Shown: positions 36,651 through 48,600 of the stretch, piece by piece
Position numbering within the stretch: position 1 is the stretch's first letter
Layout: every line of letters starts with the position of its first letter
Assembly (NCBI GenBank): GCA_963969495.1
Contig: OZ018321.1
Span: 124,262,521 to 124,326,520, forward strand
Direction of reading: 5' to 3'
DNA from: Ceratothoa steindachneri
Lineage: Eukaryota > Arthropoda > Malacostraca > Isopoda > Cymothoidae
DNA length: 64,000 nucleotides
Notes under the pieces: generated by a model
What the model was told of the DNA's origin: nothing
Seen by the model: only the letters and a program-made list of their open reading frames with translations
The model's database searches: none
Made by a program: the position numbers and the translations under genes

Positions 36651-37746
36651 TATTCATTTCTTAACCGATCTCGAGAAGTTCGAATTTTCTGGTTGAGCTT
36701 CGTTACTATTTGTTTGTATCCATTTTACTACCTTTAGTTTAACTTTACTTAGTTTGTCATTGGATATATTTGGTGAGTAGTTTTCTAAATTTCGCTCCCT
36801 GTAGGCGGATATTTTCTTGTAATCTAGGTTGTTTTGCGTTGGCTTTCTTTATTGATCTCAAAAGAGAAGGACGTTCTATGGTTATATTCAGGGGGATTAT
36901 GATTCGAGACGGATTTCTGCATTGGATGAGGCATTTCTATTCGCTCTTGTCGCAGCTTTTAGATCAAACTTAGTTGAAATAATTACTGGACATGAAGGTT
37001 TTGGTGAGGATATTGCTGAAGAGGGGTAAAAAGACCATGGTTATTCAACATGATCTATAATTTTGCGATGTTAAAATATTTAGTGGAAATCTGGATTTCA
37101 TCCTCTGTTTTATGCGATGTAAGGCCGTCGTTTTGGGAGAGTCTTGCCTTACTCGTTTCCCTGCATGGTTATGGTTGTTTTATGCTAAAGAGGAGCTGCT
37201 GTGGTCTTCCTACTTTCAACATCTACTTCGAGAGATTGTTGGCCATCGTTTGGTGTGTTTTCTCTTTGGGGTATCCATTTTTTTTGTCCTTAGAAATGTT
37301 AGTGTCTTAACTAGAGGCACTATATCAGCGACATACTCGTAATTTGAAGAATGGAATTTAGGTTGGTTACAAGGAGGATCCAGATTTGAGAGGAATTTGC
37401 TTCACTGTTTTCTGTGTATGGGTGTTGTTTGTTTTTTTCTAAGGCATGAGTATTATTGCCTGTTAGTGTGTGTTCTAATATATTTCCCTAATTTTAGGTC
37501 ATTACTCTTGTATGATCTTCTGTCGTATTCGATGTAAAAAAGACAGCTGCATCAACCCGGGTATGTAAGACTATGCAGGGGAGGGGATAAGAAGAGTGTG
37601 TGGATAGACAGTGGAAAGTAGACCAGTGGTGAAAACAGAAAGAAGTGTGGTAGGGTGCAAAGTGATGCTAGAGCCTGGTGATAAGGCTTATGACTTTAAA
37701 TTTTTTTCATGTTTGGTAGTTCCGTTGTTGTTTATCATTTTGTTTC

Positions 37747-37753
37747 TATATAA

Positions 37754-37822
<69 letters not shown>

Positions 37823-37831
37823 TATATATAT
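37747..37831. repeat. (TA)n microsatellite, imperfect
   Basis: About 85 bases of TA repeats with a few TAAATA interruptions. The open frame through it (poly Tyr-Ile-Lys) is not a gene. Confidence 0.95.
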
Positions 37832-38185
37832 TTCCATATATATAATTTGACATTCAAGCCATTTGACTTAAAATTAGCTAATGTATTTTGTTTTGCTGTG
37901 CGCGTTTGCTGTTGTTTTGGTAGTTCATTAATTATTACTTTCTATGTTTGTTTAGTGTCTTTGTTTTTTCGTAAATTTGTAATGTGTGTAGTTTGTGTAT
38001 TTTGTTTTTTCTTGAAGTCTTGAATGGTGTGTTTCAATCTTCTTCGGTAGTTTTTCCTTCTTCGGTAGGTTTGTCTCCATTGGTCAGTTTAGTCAATATC
38101 GGAGATTTTTGTCAAAATCGGTTAGGTTTCTCAAATTGGTCAGTTTGTCTTGTTTTGTGCTTTGGGCAAAAACATCTCATCTTGC

Positions 38186-38845
38186 TTAGAACGGCACTTC
38201 TGCTCCACCAGCTAAAACCCCAGCGTAGCTTAGAAATCTGGTGCGACTTACAGCTCTTCTATTCTGGTCAATCATTTGTACGATTTCCTCGTCGAATTCT
38301 CGATTGACCTTTTCCAGCATATTCCTTGTCGGTTCTTTAATGACAACGTTAATGGGAGTCAACCCCGCCTCCCGGTGCAGCTCTTCCTGTTTTCTTCTTT
38401 CCATTCTGCGTCTACCTGTAATTAGGTACGCACATTTGTTCTGCTCTACTTGTAGTCTCCTCTTCTGTGTCTTTGAGACACATGAGAAGGCGGAAGTAGG
38501 GTATAGCAACGTTGATCTTACTATTGCAGTATAGATATTCTTTTTGTTGCTTTGACGAAGAATTCTGAACCTATATAGAGTCTTGACTGCAGCAGTGGCC
38601 TTGGTGATTCGTTCTTGGGCGTGTTTTGTGTACCCGGTTGAGGTAATCTTCATTTTGAGTACATTGCATTTATTAGTGTAGGGATATCATCTATCCCCCA
38701 CCCTGACGTCATCAAGTAGTCTCCTGCCTATGGGGACTACTTTGAACTTTTTCTGGTTGGTACGGATTTTCCACCGGGCCTCGTAGGTGTTAAGTTTTTC
38801 AATTTCTGCCGCTATCCTTTGAGCTTGCAAAGGCGCATTCCTTCA
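38186..38845 (-). pseudogene. LINE RT C-terminal fragment (thumb and tail)
   Basis: Minus strand: IAAEIEKLNTYEARWKIRTN, then KKFKVVPIGRRLLDDVRVG (about 38820-38700), then after a shift MKITSTGYTKHAQERITKA and YRFRILRQSNKK (from 38653). This is the region just after the RT palm in Jockey-type elements, with the thumb and the C-terminal 'YP' segment (IVRSTLLYPTSAF, CAYLITGRRRMERRKQEELH). It aligns block by block with copy A at 1690-2130, so it is related but not the same family. The frame ends at 38186. The fragment ends abruptly where the transposase-like relic of 38990-40815 begins on the other strand. Confidence 0.75.
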
Positions 38846-38989
38846 TGGACAAGTGATTATCTGGGTCAAATCTTTGGCGAATTCTATGTTGAGGCAAGTG
38901 GGGCTTACAGGGGCTGGGACATCAGCGGTGTAAATCAAGTAGAGAGTGGGAAACAGCTACCAAAGTTTCCACTCAATGCGGGCCTTGCA

Positions 38990-40815
38990 CAAAGGGAAGA
39001 CAGTCGGTGCGGCGTCCTTGGATCAGTTGACAAAATATTGGTACAGAAGGGGAAGAAGGCGGAGGCACGTTCCATTGCTGCATAACGTCTTCGTCAGTAA
39101 GCAACAGTTGAAAAGGAGGCGTTATTGAGCAAAGCGGTTCTCACCAATTCGTCCTCATCAGGTAGTGAGTCTAATGACACAGAGGGTGATCAAGAGCAGG
39201 GCGTTGGCAGGCCTTTGGAAGCTGTTGTGCCAGTTCTGCCTCCGTCTAAGCACACACGTGTGGGGAATATTGTGACGTTGACCTTAGCTGCTGCCCTTGA
39301 CCGGACTAAAACGTCATCAAGAGCTGCAACATTCATTCTTGCAGAGACAGCTTCCAGCTTAGGTTATAATGTTGAAGACTTAAACATAAATCAGAGCTCC
39401 ATTCACCGGAAAAGAATAGAACATCATACCCAAGCCCATGCTACACCCAGACTTAAAGACGAGCTGGGATGGGAAGTTGATGAAAGATCTCACTGGAAAT
39501 CAGCATGTGGAGAGGCTTCCAGTTCTGATAACCAGTATTGGTACCAGTCAGCTCTTGTGTGTTGCCATGCTCAAGAGTAGAACAGGTATCGAGCAAGCAA
39601 ATGTTGTCATATCAGCATTGAGAGACTGGGGCCTGGAAGATCAGATTGTAGAGATGGGATTCGACACCACAGACACCAATACAGGGAAGTTTTCGCAACT
39701 CGGGTCATCTTACAACAGCAGTTGAAAAAAGATCTCTTGCATCTGGCCTGCCGCCCCCATTTTTTTGAGCTCGTCCTTGGAGCAGCGTTCACCGCCTCAA
39801 TGGGTCCAAAGTCTGGCCTGAAGTACTTCTTTTTAAGAGGTTTAAAGCTCATTGGCACACCATTGATCATGGTCCAGGTTCAATAAGCACTGGGAGCCGA
39901 GAGTGCCGAGGTGGAAGAGTTTCTGATTAATAGTAAAGACAACCTAACCGCTTTCTTTGAAGATGTTCTCAAGAATAAGAATGTTCGTCTTCGAAATGAC
40001 TACCGTGAGTTGGTTTAGTTGTCTCTGATTTTCTTGGGAGGCACTCCGCTGCGAGGGCTTTGTTTGTTAACTCCTGGGAGAATGCACCATGCCAGATGGA
40101 TGAGTAAAGCAATTTACTCATTGAAAGTGTGGATGCTGCAAACACAGTTTAAGTTGACTCGTCGTGAAGAGAAAAAACTTCGTGAGATCTGCATCTTTGG
40201 TGTACTTCTGTACGTCAAGGCATGGATACGGGCTCCTTTGGCAGCAGTTGCTCCCCATCACGACCTTGAGATTCTGAAAGCTATGGCTGGTTACCACAAC
40301 AAGACCATAGCTAAAGCCACTGCATTAAAATTAAGTCAACACCTCTAGTATCTGTCAGAGGAAATGGTGGCAATGGCTTTGTTTGATTCTCTAGTCTCAA
40401 CATTACAAAGAGAGCCATGAAAGAAGCCATATCAAATAAGGAAGGTGCAAAGAAACCCCTAAAGCGGATCAATTTGAAAGAGGACTCTGTTTCATCATCC
40501 AAGCTAAAGATTTCTGTAGCAAGAAGTAAATGTCCCTTTTCACAAAGTTGGGACTGCCACATTCCTTCTTACGCCCTCACCCAGAAACTTGGAAAAGCAA
40601 CATTGATTTTAAGACAGCTTCGTCTGTCATTTCTAACCTTAAGGTTGTCAATGACAATGCAGAACGAGGGATCGCATTGGTTTAAGAATATAATTGCAAT
40701 TTAACACGAGATGAAGATCAGATTCAGTTTTTGCTTAAAGTAGTTTCGGAGCAGAAACTCAAGTTCCCTGACAGCCGGAAGAAAACCTGCTCAAGAATTA
40801 ATGAGTGGCAGTAAT
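38990..40815 (+). pseudogene. hAT-like transposase-related relic of an unnamed family
   Basis: Plus-strand relic, broken into several frames. The frame at 39125-39580 has a Ser/Glu-rich linker, then ALDRTKTSSRAATFILAETA and LNINQSSIHRKRIEHHTQ. The frame at 39438-39725 has DLTGNQHVERLPVLITSIGT and MGFDTTDTNTGKF, a candidate catalytic Asp box. LLHLACRPHFFELVLG (about 39733-39780) has a Cys-x-x-His box like that of hAT transposases. Frame 40019-40348 has FLGGTPLRGLCLLTPG, MHHARWMSKAIYSLKVWM and YVKAWIRAPLAAVAPHHD. Near the C-terminus VVNDNAERGIALV (about 40640-40685) resembles the hAT 'AER' dimerisation box. I recall this block order from unnamed arthropod and cnidarian proteins. At least two stops and several frame changes are present. 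Placement in hAT is inference. Confidence 0.65.
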
Positions 40816-41483
40816 AGTATTACAGCTACTAATTTACAGGCTGACGTGATCCCGCCCGCTAGGTCTCAAATAATTATCCTCTTTCAATGGGTGGTGGATG
40901 GGAAAAGAGGTTGGTGGGATAAAAGTAATTGTGGGTCCACTTCTCGTATCCTGGTAACATAGCAATTTAACTGAATGTTGCAGCCATTTAATTTCTTATG
41001 GCTGAACTCTTACAATTTAACAATCAATTGTCACCGTGCAAATAGCATGTTAATTAACACAGCGACTATTTGCATTAACAAATACTTAATAAAAATATAC
41101 GCAATGCATTTATTTAAAAAAAAGACAAAATATTCTTGAATTCATATTAATGCACTAATGAATATTTTCTCCTTTTTTTCATTTTTATGTGCGATTTCTC
41201 ATTTCCTGTTAAGTTAATGGAAAAAATTACAAGAACAAAACGTTTTTATAATTAGAACATCCATTATGACACGAGATTTTTGCGAGATCCAGCTTTTAAC
41301 CCAAAACTATTCAAAAAGCATTGTTTTTCTCTTATAAATATTAAGATAAATGTTAAACCTTCCAGGGGCACTCCTAAATATTAATTGAATTGCACGATAT
41401 TTGGCGATCATTGTTTTATATGTAATGGAACAAAAATTGGTGATTAGAGTGAAACTTCAAAATGTTTTCTTTTGAGAAACACG

Positions 41484-41486
<3 letters not shown>
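40816..41486. other. AT-rich sequence without recognisable genes
   Basis: No supported feature between the transposase-like relic and the (TA)n tract. Confidence 0.6.

Positions 41487-41546
<60 letters not shown>
41487..41546. repeat. (TA)n microsatellite, left border of compound array
   Basis: About 60 bases of perfect TA repeats directly abutting unit A of the inverted/direct repeat array. Confidence 0.95.
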
Positions 41547-42460
<914 letters not shown>

Positions 42461-43699
42461 ACCATTATTCGCTATTGAATTATTTCACTTATATATTATT
42501 ATAAATAGGTAGCAGTTTTTCTTGCATGCATATTTTTTGGAATACTAATTTTCTTTGGCAACTTTCAATTATGCTTATTATTTTATTTTCTTTATCTTGT
42601 AGAAGGTAAATCATTTCTCCTAAGTTCATCTCTCTTTTTTCAACTTACTGTGTTTTTGTTAAAAACAAACTTTAATTACTAGGCTTGCGATCTTGAGCTA
42701 TTATCAGAGCATATACTTTCTGTTCCTCCTTTACCGATGAAAGAAGCGTGAAAATAGAATGAGATCGAATATCGACGACGATGTAAGACAGGATGTTCTG
42801 TATGGAATAGATGCATGGAGAATTGATAGGAAAAGTGTCTATAGAAAGAGAAAATAAGTACCAGTTCGTGTGGTAACCTCAGTCACCATCCAATTTCTTA
42901 CATGGTTACTCAGAAAAGTGAGTTAATCACTATTAGCCTTTGTTTTTGTTGACAATACCTCTTCTGTGAATTTTCCCTCTTAGCGCTTTTTCCATTTTTC
43001 ACTGCAATTTAATTTTTGTCTACTTTTTATTATTTTAATTTTATAGTTATTTGTATTATCATTATTCTGTCCTGTACGGATCTTTTGTTTTGGGATTTCT
43101 ACACTTTGTATTTTTCAATATTCTTGTCTCCTTTGTAATAAAGTTATTTTTATTCATTTTATTATTATTTTGTCCCCTAGGGATCTTTTTTTCATTTTAT
43201 TACTACGGAAATCTTGTTTTAATTTATTAATTTATCCACTACTTATCTCTATCATTATTTTATTATTTTTATTTATTATTATTATTTTGATTATTATTAA
43301 TATTATTATTTATAAATAGGGTAAATCTCCTGCCGCATCTGCTGCTGGTTAGTTTTGAAGGCTTGTGTGAAGTGTACGTTCGGTAAGTCTTTGTCTTCAA
43401 GGTTTACTGTTGGGTTGCTTCTTCTGGTAAAATTTGGTATATCCTTTGCTATATTTCCTTTTTATGTTTATGCAATGTGATATTTATTGGGTATATAGAT
43501 GATTTAATGTAATAATTAGTGTTTTGCTTGTGATATGAATGTGAATGGCTGGAAAAATCAATAACGTTTTTACCAGTAGCATGTATAATTTCTTTTTATT
43601 TTGTGGTGAGAAGAGTCTAAAACGAAACAGTGACTGTAAAGTCCTCTTGGCAGCATCATTTTTTTTTTCCAGATGTTAATTTGAGGCCAAGTACTCGGT
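42461..43699. other. T-rich sequence without recognised genes
   Basis: Includes ATT/TTA trinucleotide-rich low-complexity DNA around 43180-43310. The part from about 43320 may be the 3' UTR of the LINE whose RT lies at 43700-44575 on the minus strand, but no coding motif was seen. Confidence 0.45.
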
Positions 43700-44575
43700 A
43701 ATCTCTATAGTATGCGTAATATTTGCCCTACACCAATACATCTGCTGTCTTTCGTCGCCATATCGTTATCATTCTAAAATTGCTGATGCTTGTTTTGATC
43801 TTGTTTAAATTTACATAATTATTGAGGTTCTCAATCTCCCCCCCTATCCTGTTTGCAACATCTTTGGGGTTATGGTAGTTAATTGTGACAACCTGCGTAA
43901 TGTCATCCGCCAGCTGAATACATTTTGCAAAATCGTGATTGAGGTGAGGTAGTTCACCAGTCTATATCGCATTCAAGGTAGGGGTAAGGCATACCCCCTC
44001 TTGCGGAACCTCCGTCTTAGGTTAAATGGCTCCCCTTCAATGTCGTTTATTTTTACGACTGCTTGTGGATATTTTAAATAGTCGCAGATAATTTTCACTA
44101 TATTAGGCTACATATTAAGATCACTGATTTCTTTTTTGAGCGTTGGTAACCAAACTTATAAAAAGCTAAGGAGACATCAGGAAGCACTACGTCTACATTG
44201 CATTCTTTGGCCTTGGCGATGGCAATTTTGTCAGTGATTAAGGCTAATGCCGTCTTGGTAGCGAGTTTTCTCCGGAATCCATGATTTGGATCGTTTTACA
44301 AATCTTTGTTGTCTATTTAGTTCGTCAGCCTATTGTTTGAAGTTTCTCTAGCAGCTTGTCCCTAAACTCCAAAGGAAAGATAGGCCTGTAACTGTTTATA
44401 TCCCTTTTCGGTTTACCTTGCTTCAGCAGGAATATCATAATAGCCCTTTGATCTTGTTGGGGAAATATCCAAAGCTTAGACAAGCGTTGAACAGCTCCAA
44501 TACGGCCTGATGGATATTTTGGAAAGAATTCATTACGTGCATCTTCGTGATGCCATCTGTTTGAAGCTCTTTAGA
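43700..44575 (-). pseudogene. RT palm of LINE copy C (part 3' of the CR1 insertion)
   Basis: The minus strand reads HQAVLELFNACLSFGYFPN, FLLKQGKPKRDINSYRPIF, then NPNHGFRRKLATKTALALIT (about 44295-44225) and DVVLPDVSLAFYKFG (motif A position, with Tyr where Asp is usual). Then QEGVCLTPTLNAI and LADDITQVVTINYHN (about 43925-43860), where LADD is the catalytic YADD-type box, and NNYVNLNKIKTSISNF in the thumb. Frameshifts separate these blocks. The motif order is unmistakable for a non-LTR RT. Confidence 0.72.
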
Positions 44576-46034
44576 GTTACAAGGAGAACAAGGAAAGGAA
44601 GTACCCTAGGAGACCTCACGGTCCATTCAAAGAGGGTACCTTTGGACTAGCAATCGAGCGGGCACATGGCTGCTCAATTGTTTTGCGTCCCTAAACGGCC
44701 ACTTTTCAAGACTTTGTCTAGTCTTTACTTGAACCGGTCAACGGATTCACTGTTGACAACTTCCACTGGAATTGCGTTCCACTTACCGCAGATACTGTAA
44801 GTGAAAAAAATTCCACACAGATTGCGGTTGTAACGCTTCAGTTCAAGTTTGAAACCCTGATTGCGCGTTCTGTTCTCACTCAGTATGAAAATATTCCGGT
44901 AGTCAACATTGTCGAACCTTCGAAGTATTTTGAAAACTTCGATGAGCTGACCACGCACTCTACGGGTTTCCAGCAATAACAGATCTAATTCCCTTAGTCT
45001 ATCATCATAACTTTTGCGGCGGATAGAGGGAATCAGCTTGGTTGCCCTGGCTTGTACGCGTTCCAATCTCGCGATGTCTTTTCCAAATAAAGAACTCCCA
45101 AATTTTACGGCACATTCCAGGTGCGGCCGAACGAGGGAGTTGTACAGACAAAGTACTATTTCCTTGTTACGGTATCCAAACTGGCGCTTTATGTAGCCTA
45201 ACATCCTTTGGGCTTTCTTCTCTGCCTCGATGCACTGTTTCGAGAAATTGAGGTCGCTAGTGATAGTTACACCCAATTCCTTCTCAGTCTCACTCGATTC
45301 AATAGCAGTGCCCTTAAGGATATACTGAGATTGAGGGTGTCTGTGGACGATATGAATCACTTTGAATTTGTTCACGTTAACGACATTTGCCACGTGTCCG
45401 ACCACTCCCCAATCTTTCCAATATCTTCCTGTAGGCGGGCAGTATTTCCATTCTTTGCAACGTTCATACCATGCTTGGTACCGTCGGCAAATTTGGAAAT
45501 CTTGGCAACCATGTCACCGTCCATGTCGTTGACGTAGATGATGAATAGTAGTGGTCCCAGGAGAGAACCTTGAGGCACCCCGCTAGTAACAGACACCCAC
45601 TCAGAAGACTGTCCATTCACCACCACCCGTTGCCGTCTGCCACTTAGCCAGTTCTCGATTCAGCCGGCTACCTTGCCGTCTATGCCCAGCGCTTGCACTT
45701 TCCAGGGAAGGTGGCGGTGTGGTACCTTATCAAAGGCTTTCTGAAAGTCTAAGTAGACCCCATCCACCGCCTTGTCTCGATCGTGCTCACTGAACACGAA
45801 GTGGAAGAATTCCACAAGGTTCGTCCGGCATGACCGTTGCCTTCGGAAGCCGTGCTGGGAACTCCTCAGTAGCAGCTCTAACTCTAAATACGACGTCATT
45901 TTGTCCACCATCATGCTTTCCATGAGTTTACCGACTATCGAAGTTGGACAATTAGGTCGGTAGTTTGACGGATGGCTGGGGTCTCCTTTCTTTAAGATCG
46001 AAGTCACCTCCGCCTCACGCCAGTCTCTAGGAGC
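44576..46034 (-). mobile_element. CR1-type LINE, 5'-truncated, nested in LINE copy C
   Basis: Minus-strand insertion of about 1.46 kb carrying only the RT and 3' end of a different LINE clade. 5' truncation is the normal outcome of target-primed reverse transcription. The 3' end (low coordinates) finishes with short TTGTTCTCC / TTGTAACTC near-repeats around 44575-44590, as CR1/L2-type elements do. The interrupted Jockey RT resumes directly on both sides. Boundaries are good to about ten bases. Confidence 0.78.
44710..46007 (-). pseudogene. CR1-type reverse transcriptase, truncated and mutated
   Basis: The frame 45660-46007 reads SILKKGDPSHPSNYRPNCPT, SSQHGFRRQRSCRTNLVEFF and VDGVYLDFQKAFDKVPHRHL (RT motif A, catalytic Asp present). 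After a gap, 45372-45626 gives SVTSGVPQGSLLGPLLFIIY and ISKFADGTKHG. The catalytic YADD-type box has become FADG, losing the second Asp. The frame 44725-45405 gives the thumb and C-terminus: KELGVTITSDLNFSKQ, CLYNSLVRPHLECAVKFGSS, DIARLERVQARATKLIPSIR. These blocks define the CR1/L2 group. The long last frame (226 codons) shows relatively recent insertion. Frameshifts near 45630-45660 and 45405 and the FADG change make it inactive. Confidence 0.85.
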
Positions 46035-46559
46035 GCAGCTTCATATTATTCATGAGTAAAGCGTATCCCTTCCTCTTGTGTGAGATGTGTCCCACCTACC
46101 TTATGGCGTAATTTGAGCTCAGCACCTAGCTTTTTAAGCATTAAGAGTACTTACTTTTCATATCTTGCATCGAAGTTCAGATTCTAAATCGTTTTCGCCA
46201 TTATTCTCTGAAATTTCGTTCTATCTCTCTGTCTTTTGTAATTTTAATGTCTTTGACTTTGATAATGATTCTATTCTTAGGGGAAGCGTCTCTCAGTTCT
46301 TTAACTGAATCAAAAATTTTGGAGGGTATATTTCACTAGCGACGTAGGCTATCATTTTGTCTCATAAGATGCCTGATTTTGTTGATAAGAATTTCTAGAT
46401 AGTTTATTTTTTCCGGTATATTTTTGGCCCATCTAAGAGTGGGGAGTGTTTTATATTCCGTCCACGGGATATCTATCCGATCAGCTTCTACGATTTTTGT
46501 TATCAGGTGATTAGGTTATTCAGCGATTTCTTCAAGTGAAGCGCTTTCTCTCTGGCCTT

Positions 46560-47140
46560 TCTCTATTCTACAGATGTTCTTTGTATGCAGCGCAGTTAGA
46601 TTTGGCCAGGCCCCTGCGTCTGGGAATTTTAACCTGAATTGGAGAGTTATAGATGCCTGTAATCATGCTGATGTAATCTGACGGAACATATGAGCCTGGA
46701 GTCATCACTTGGTTTAGGGAAAAAGTAGGATACACTAATACTATTTGAAGGGTAGTTGATGGCTTTCATGTGAGAAAGAAATTAAAATCGGGGCATTCTC
46801 TTTGTACTAGGTTCCTCCTGATTAAGAGGCTTAGCGTGTTTCCAGCACCATTGAATGCCATGTTGTACCCAATCTCTCTACATCAGGCATTTAGATCGCC
46901 TATTAAAATGGTTGAAACGTTTCTTTTAAACAGTCGGAGAAAGTTGGGGATTAATAAATATGCGCACCTGAGTGGCGGGCATCCAACTACCACATTATCT
47001 TCGTAGGTGATACTGAACTTAATTGCTAGGTATGACTCTTCCAGGAATTGTATCTCTTTAAATTTAATTCCGTCTCTAGTGTCAATGGCCACTCCATAAT
47101 ATCTCAACTTCGAGGGGTTAACCATCAGTATCACATAGTT
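46560..47140 (-). pseudogene. LINE endonuclease (EEP) of copy C
   Basis: The minus frame 46883-47134 gives YYGVAIDTRDGIKFKEIQFL, EESYLAIKF, PLRCAYLLIPNFLRLFKRN and the catalytic box LIGDLNA, ending in a stop just after it. Another frame continues with PGSYVPSDYISMITGIYNSP (about 46705-46640), where the SDH catalytic box is SDY, so the active-site His is lost. The linker to RT reads IPWTEYKTLPTLRWAKNIPE. In an active element this enzyme makes the first-strand nick at the target. Confidence 0.7.
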
Positions 47141-47699
47141 ATAAAGTTTTATATACTCTTTATCTTCGTCTAGGCCATGTTAAGATATAAGTATGATATC
47201 TGGACTACTGATCTTATGATCTCACTGTATATTCTACTTTTAGTGTTCCATCCGTTAACGTTGAGGGAGAATATTTTAGTATCTTGACATATGTAAAGCT
47301 GGTATCCATATTTATTTCTTATTTGGTTGTTTGATTTTTGTTCCTTTTGCCCTGGCAGGAGATCTCACCAATCCTGATCTCTTCTTTTGGAATTGGTCAT
47401 GACTTAAGTGGAAACATGACTTGGGGCAAATCTCAACCAGGCTTCGTTTTATTGCCAGATGGGCTCTATAAAATTAATAAAAAAAAAAATCAGCGTCATG
47501 CTCTCACTTGTACTTTCCTTTGACTATCCCCTCTACAATATTAGCAGTTTTGATAGATTCGATATTGATGATAACGGTGAATCTCGATACCTTCATGCAT
47601 TAGTCTTGAGTAGTATGGCATGGTATAATGGGCGCTGAGGGTTGAATAGTTCTGTCTCAATGTTTTCAGTTGGGTGGCTTATATCCATTTGAGAATCTG

Positions 47700-48600
47700 T
47701 ACTTTATGTGGTATTAGGTTTGTTTAGGCTGGTGTCTCGAGACGCGGAGCGAGACTTTGGCACCACATCTGCGATACTTTTACTTTTAGCATAAAAAAGT
47801 TCATCTGGCGGTGGAATGTCTGGAAACCACATCGCCTTAAGGCCTGTTGTGGACCAGCATTTTATTGAGTTCCATTGCGTCCCTATCAGGTTTTCTAAAG
47901 TTAGCGAAATGGACATGTAGTATGCACATCACTAGATCTGGTCTCATATTTGGGTCACTTTGGAGCATAGTTTTCTCTTGTTCCATTTTCTTCACCCCCT
48001 GTGCGTACATGGTATTTGTTCTTCTGTTTCTCTCCTCGATCCTTTGTTTTTATTATCTGTTAACGAGCTCTTTTTATTTAGGCCCGTCAGTGAATTACGG
48101 CAGTTTCAGGCACTTTTTGATGGAACTCTTACATTCTTTTTTATGTATGTCCAGATTCAGTGCAATATGACCATACCTTGCCTTCGAATTTCTTTCCATA
48201 GTGGCATGCTTTCTTATGGCATAGCATTAAAAGCAGATTTTTAAAGGAAGCAAAACCTCGTTTCAATGCAGCTACCCTAAATTTTTGAGTTGAACATTAT
48301 TAACTCGCTCTTAGCTGCCTTTGTTGCCATTTCTGTTATTTTAATGTGACTGTAAAGACGTGCGTGTATACTTCACCATCACGGTTCTGAAATTTACATG
48401 TCTAGATAATTTGGCCCAGTTTTCTTTCGATCCCAATTTTGATCTCCTCAGCAGTATGTGTTCCAACGCAAGAGTCGCTGTGTCAACATATAATCGATCT
48501 TTGAGCAGCTGTATCCGGAGTAACTTTAGGCACAAGGCAGATCTTTTCAAATTCTTCTTTGGAGTTTGCACTAAGTAGGTTTTCTTGATCTTAAGTATTG
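47700..48600 (-). pseudogene. Probable ORF1 region of LINE copy C
   Basis: The minus frames 48341-48571 (LKLLRIQLLKDRLYVDTATL and onward) and 47704-47916 lie where ORF1 of copy C is expected, upstream of its endonuclease. Composition (Lys/Ser/Leu-rich) is compatible, but no CCHC knuckle is seen and similarity to the ORF1 of copies A and B is weak. Assignment is by position. Confidence 0.35.

Larger units (their letters stand above)
35050..37600 (-). mobile_element. Jockey-type LINE relic (ORF1?, EN and start of RT)
   Basis: Minus-strand element. An ORF1-like Lys/Arg/Ser-rich region (MDTPKRKHTKRWPTISRS from about 37270) leads into an endonuclease relic (36000-36650) and then the start of an RT (35080-35451). 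The A-rich coding strand gives the window its T-rich look on the plus strand. Order and spacing are those of a Jockey-type element, but the 3' part of RT is missing. ORF1 assignment is from position and composition only. Confidence 0.55.

Noticed and set aside
37611..37850. Open frame of 79 codons ending in Tyr-Ile-Lys repeats
   Set aside because: Produced by (TA)n; no motif in the non-repetitive part.
38819..39128. Two overlapping plus frames before the hAT-like relic
   Set aside because: Only the end (about 38990 onward) looks continuous with the relic; the earlier part overlaps the LINE RT fragment on the other strand.
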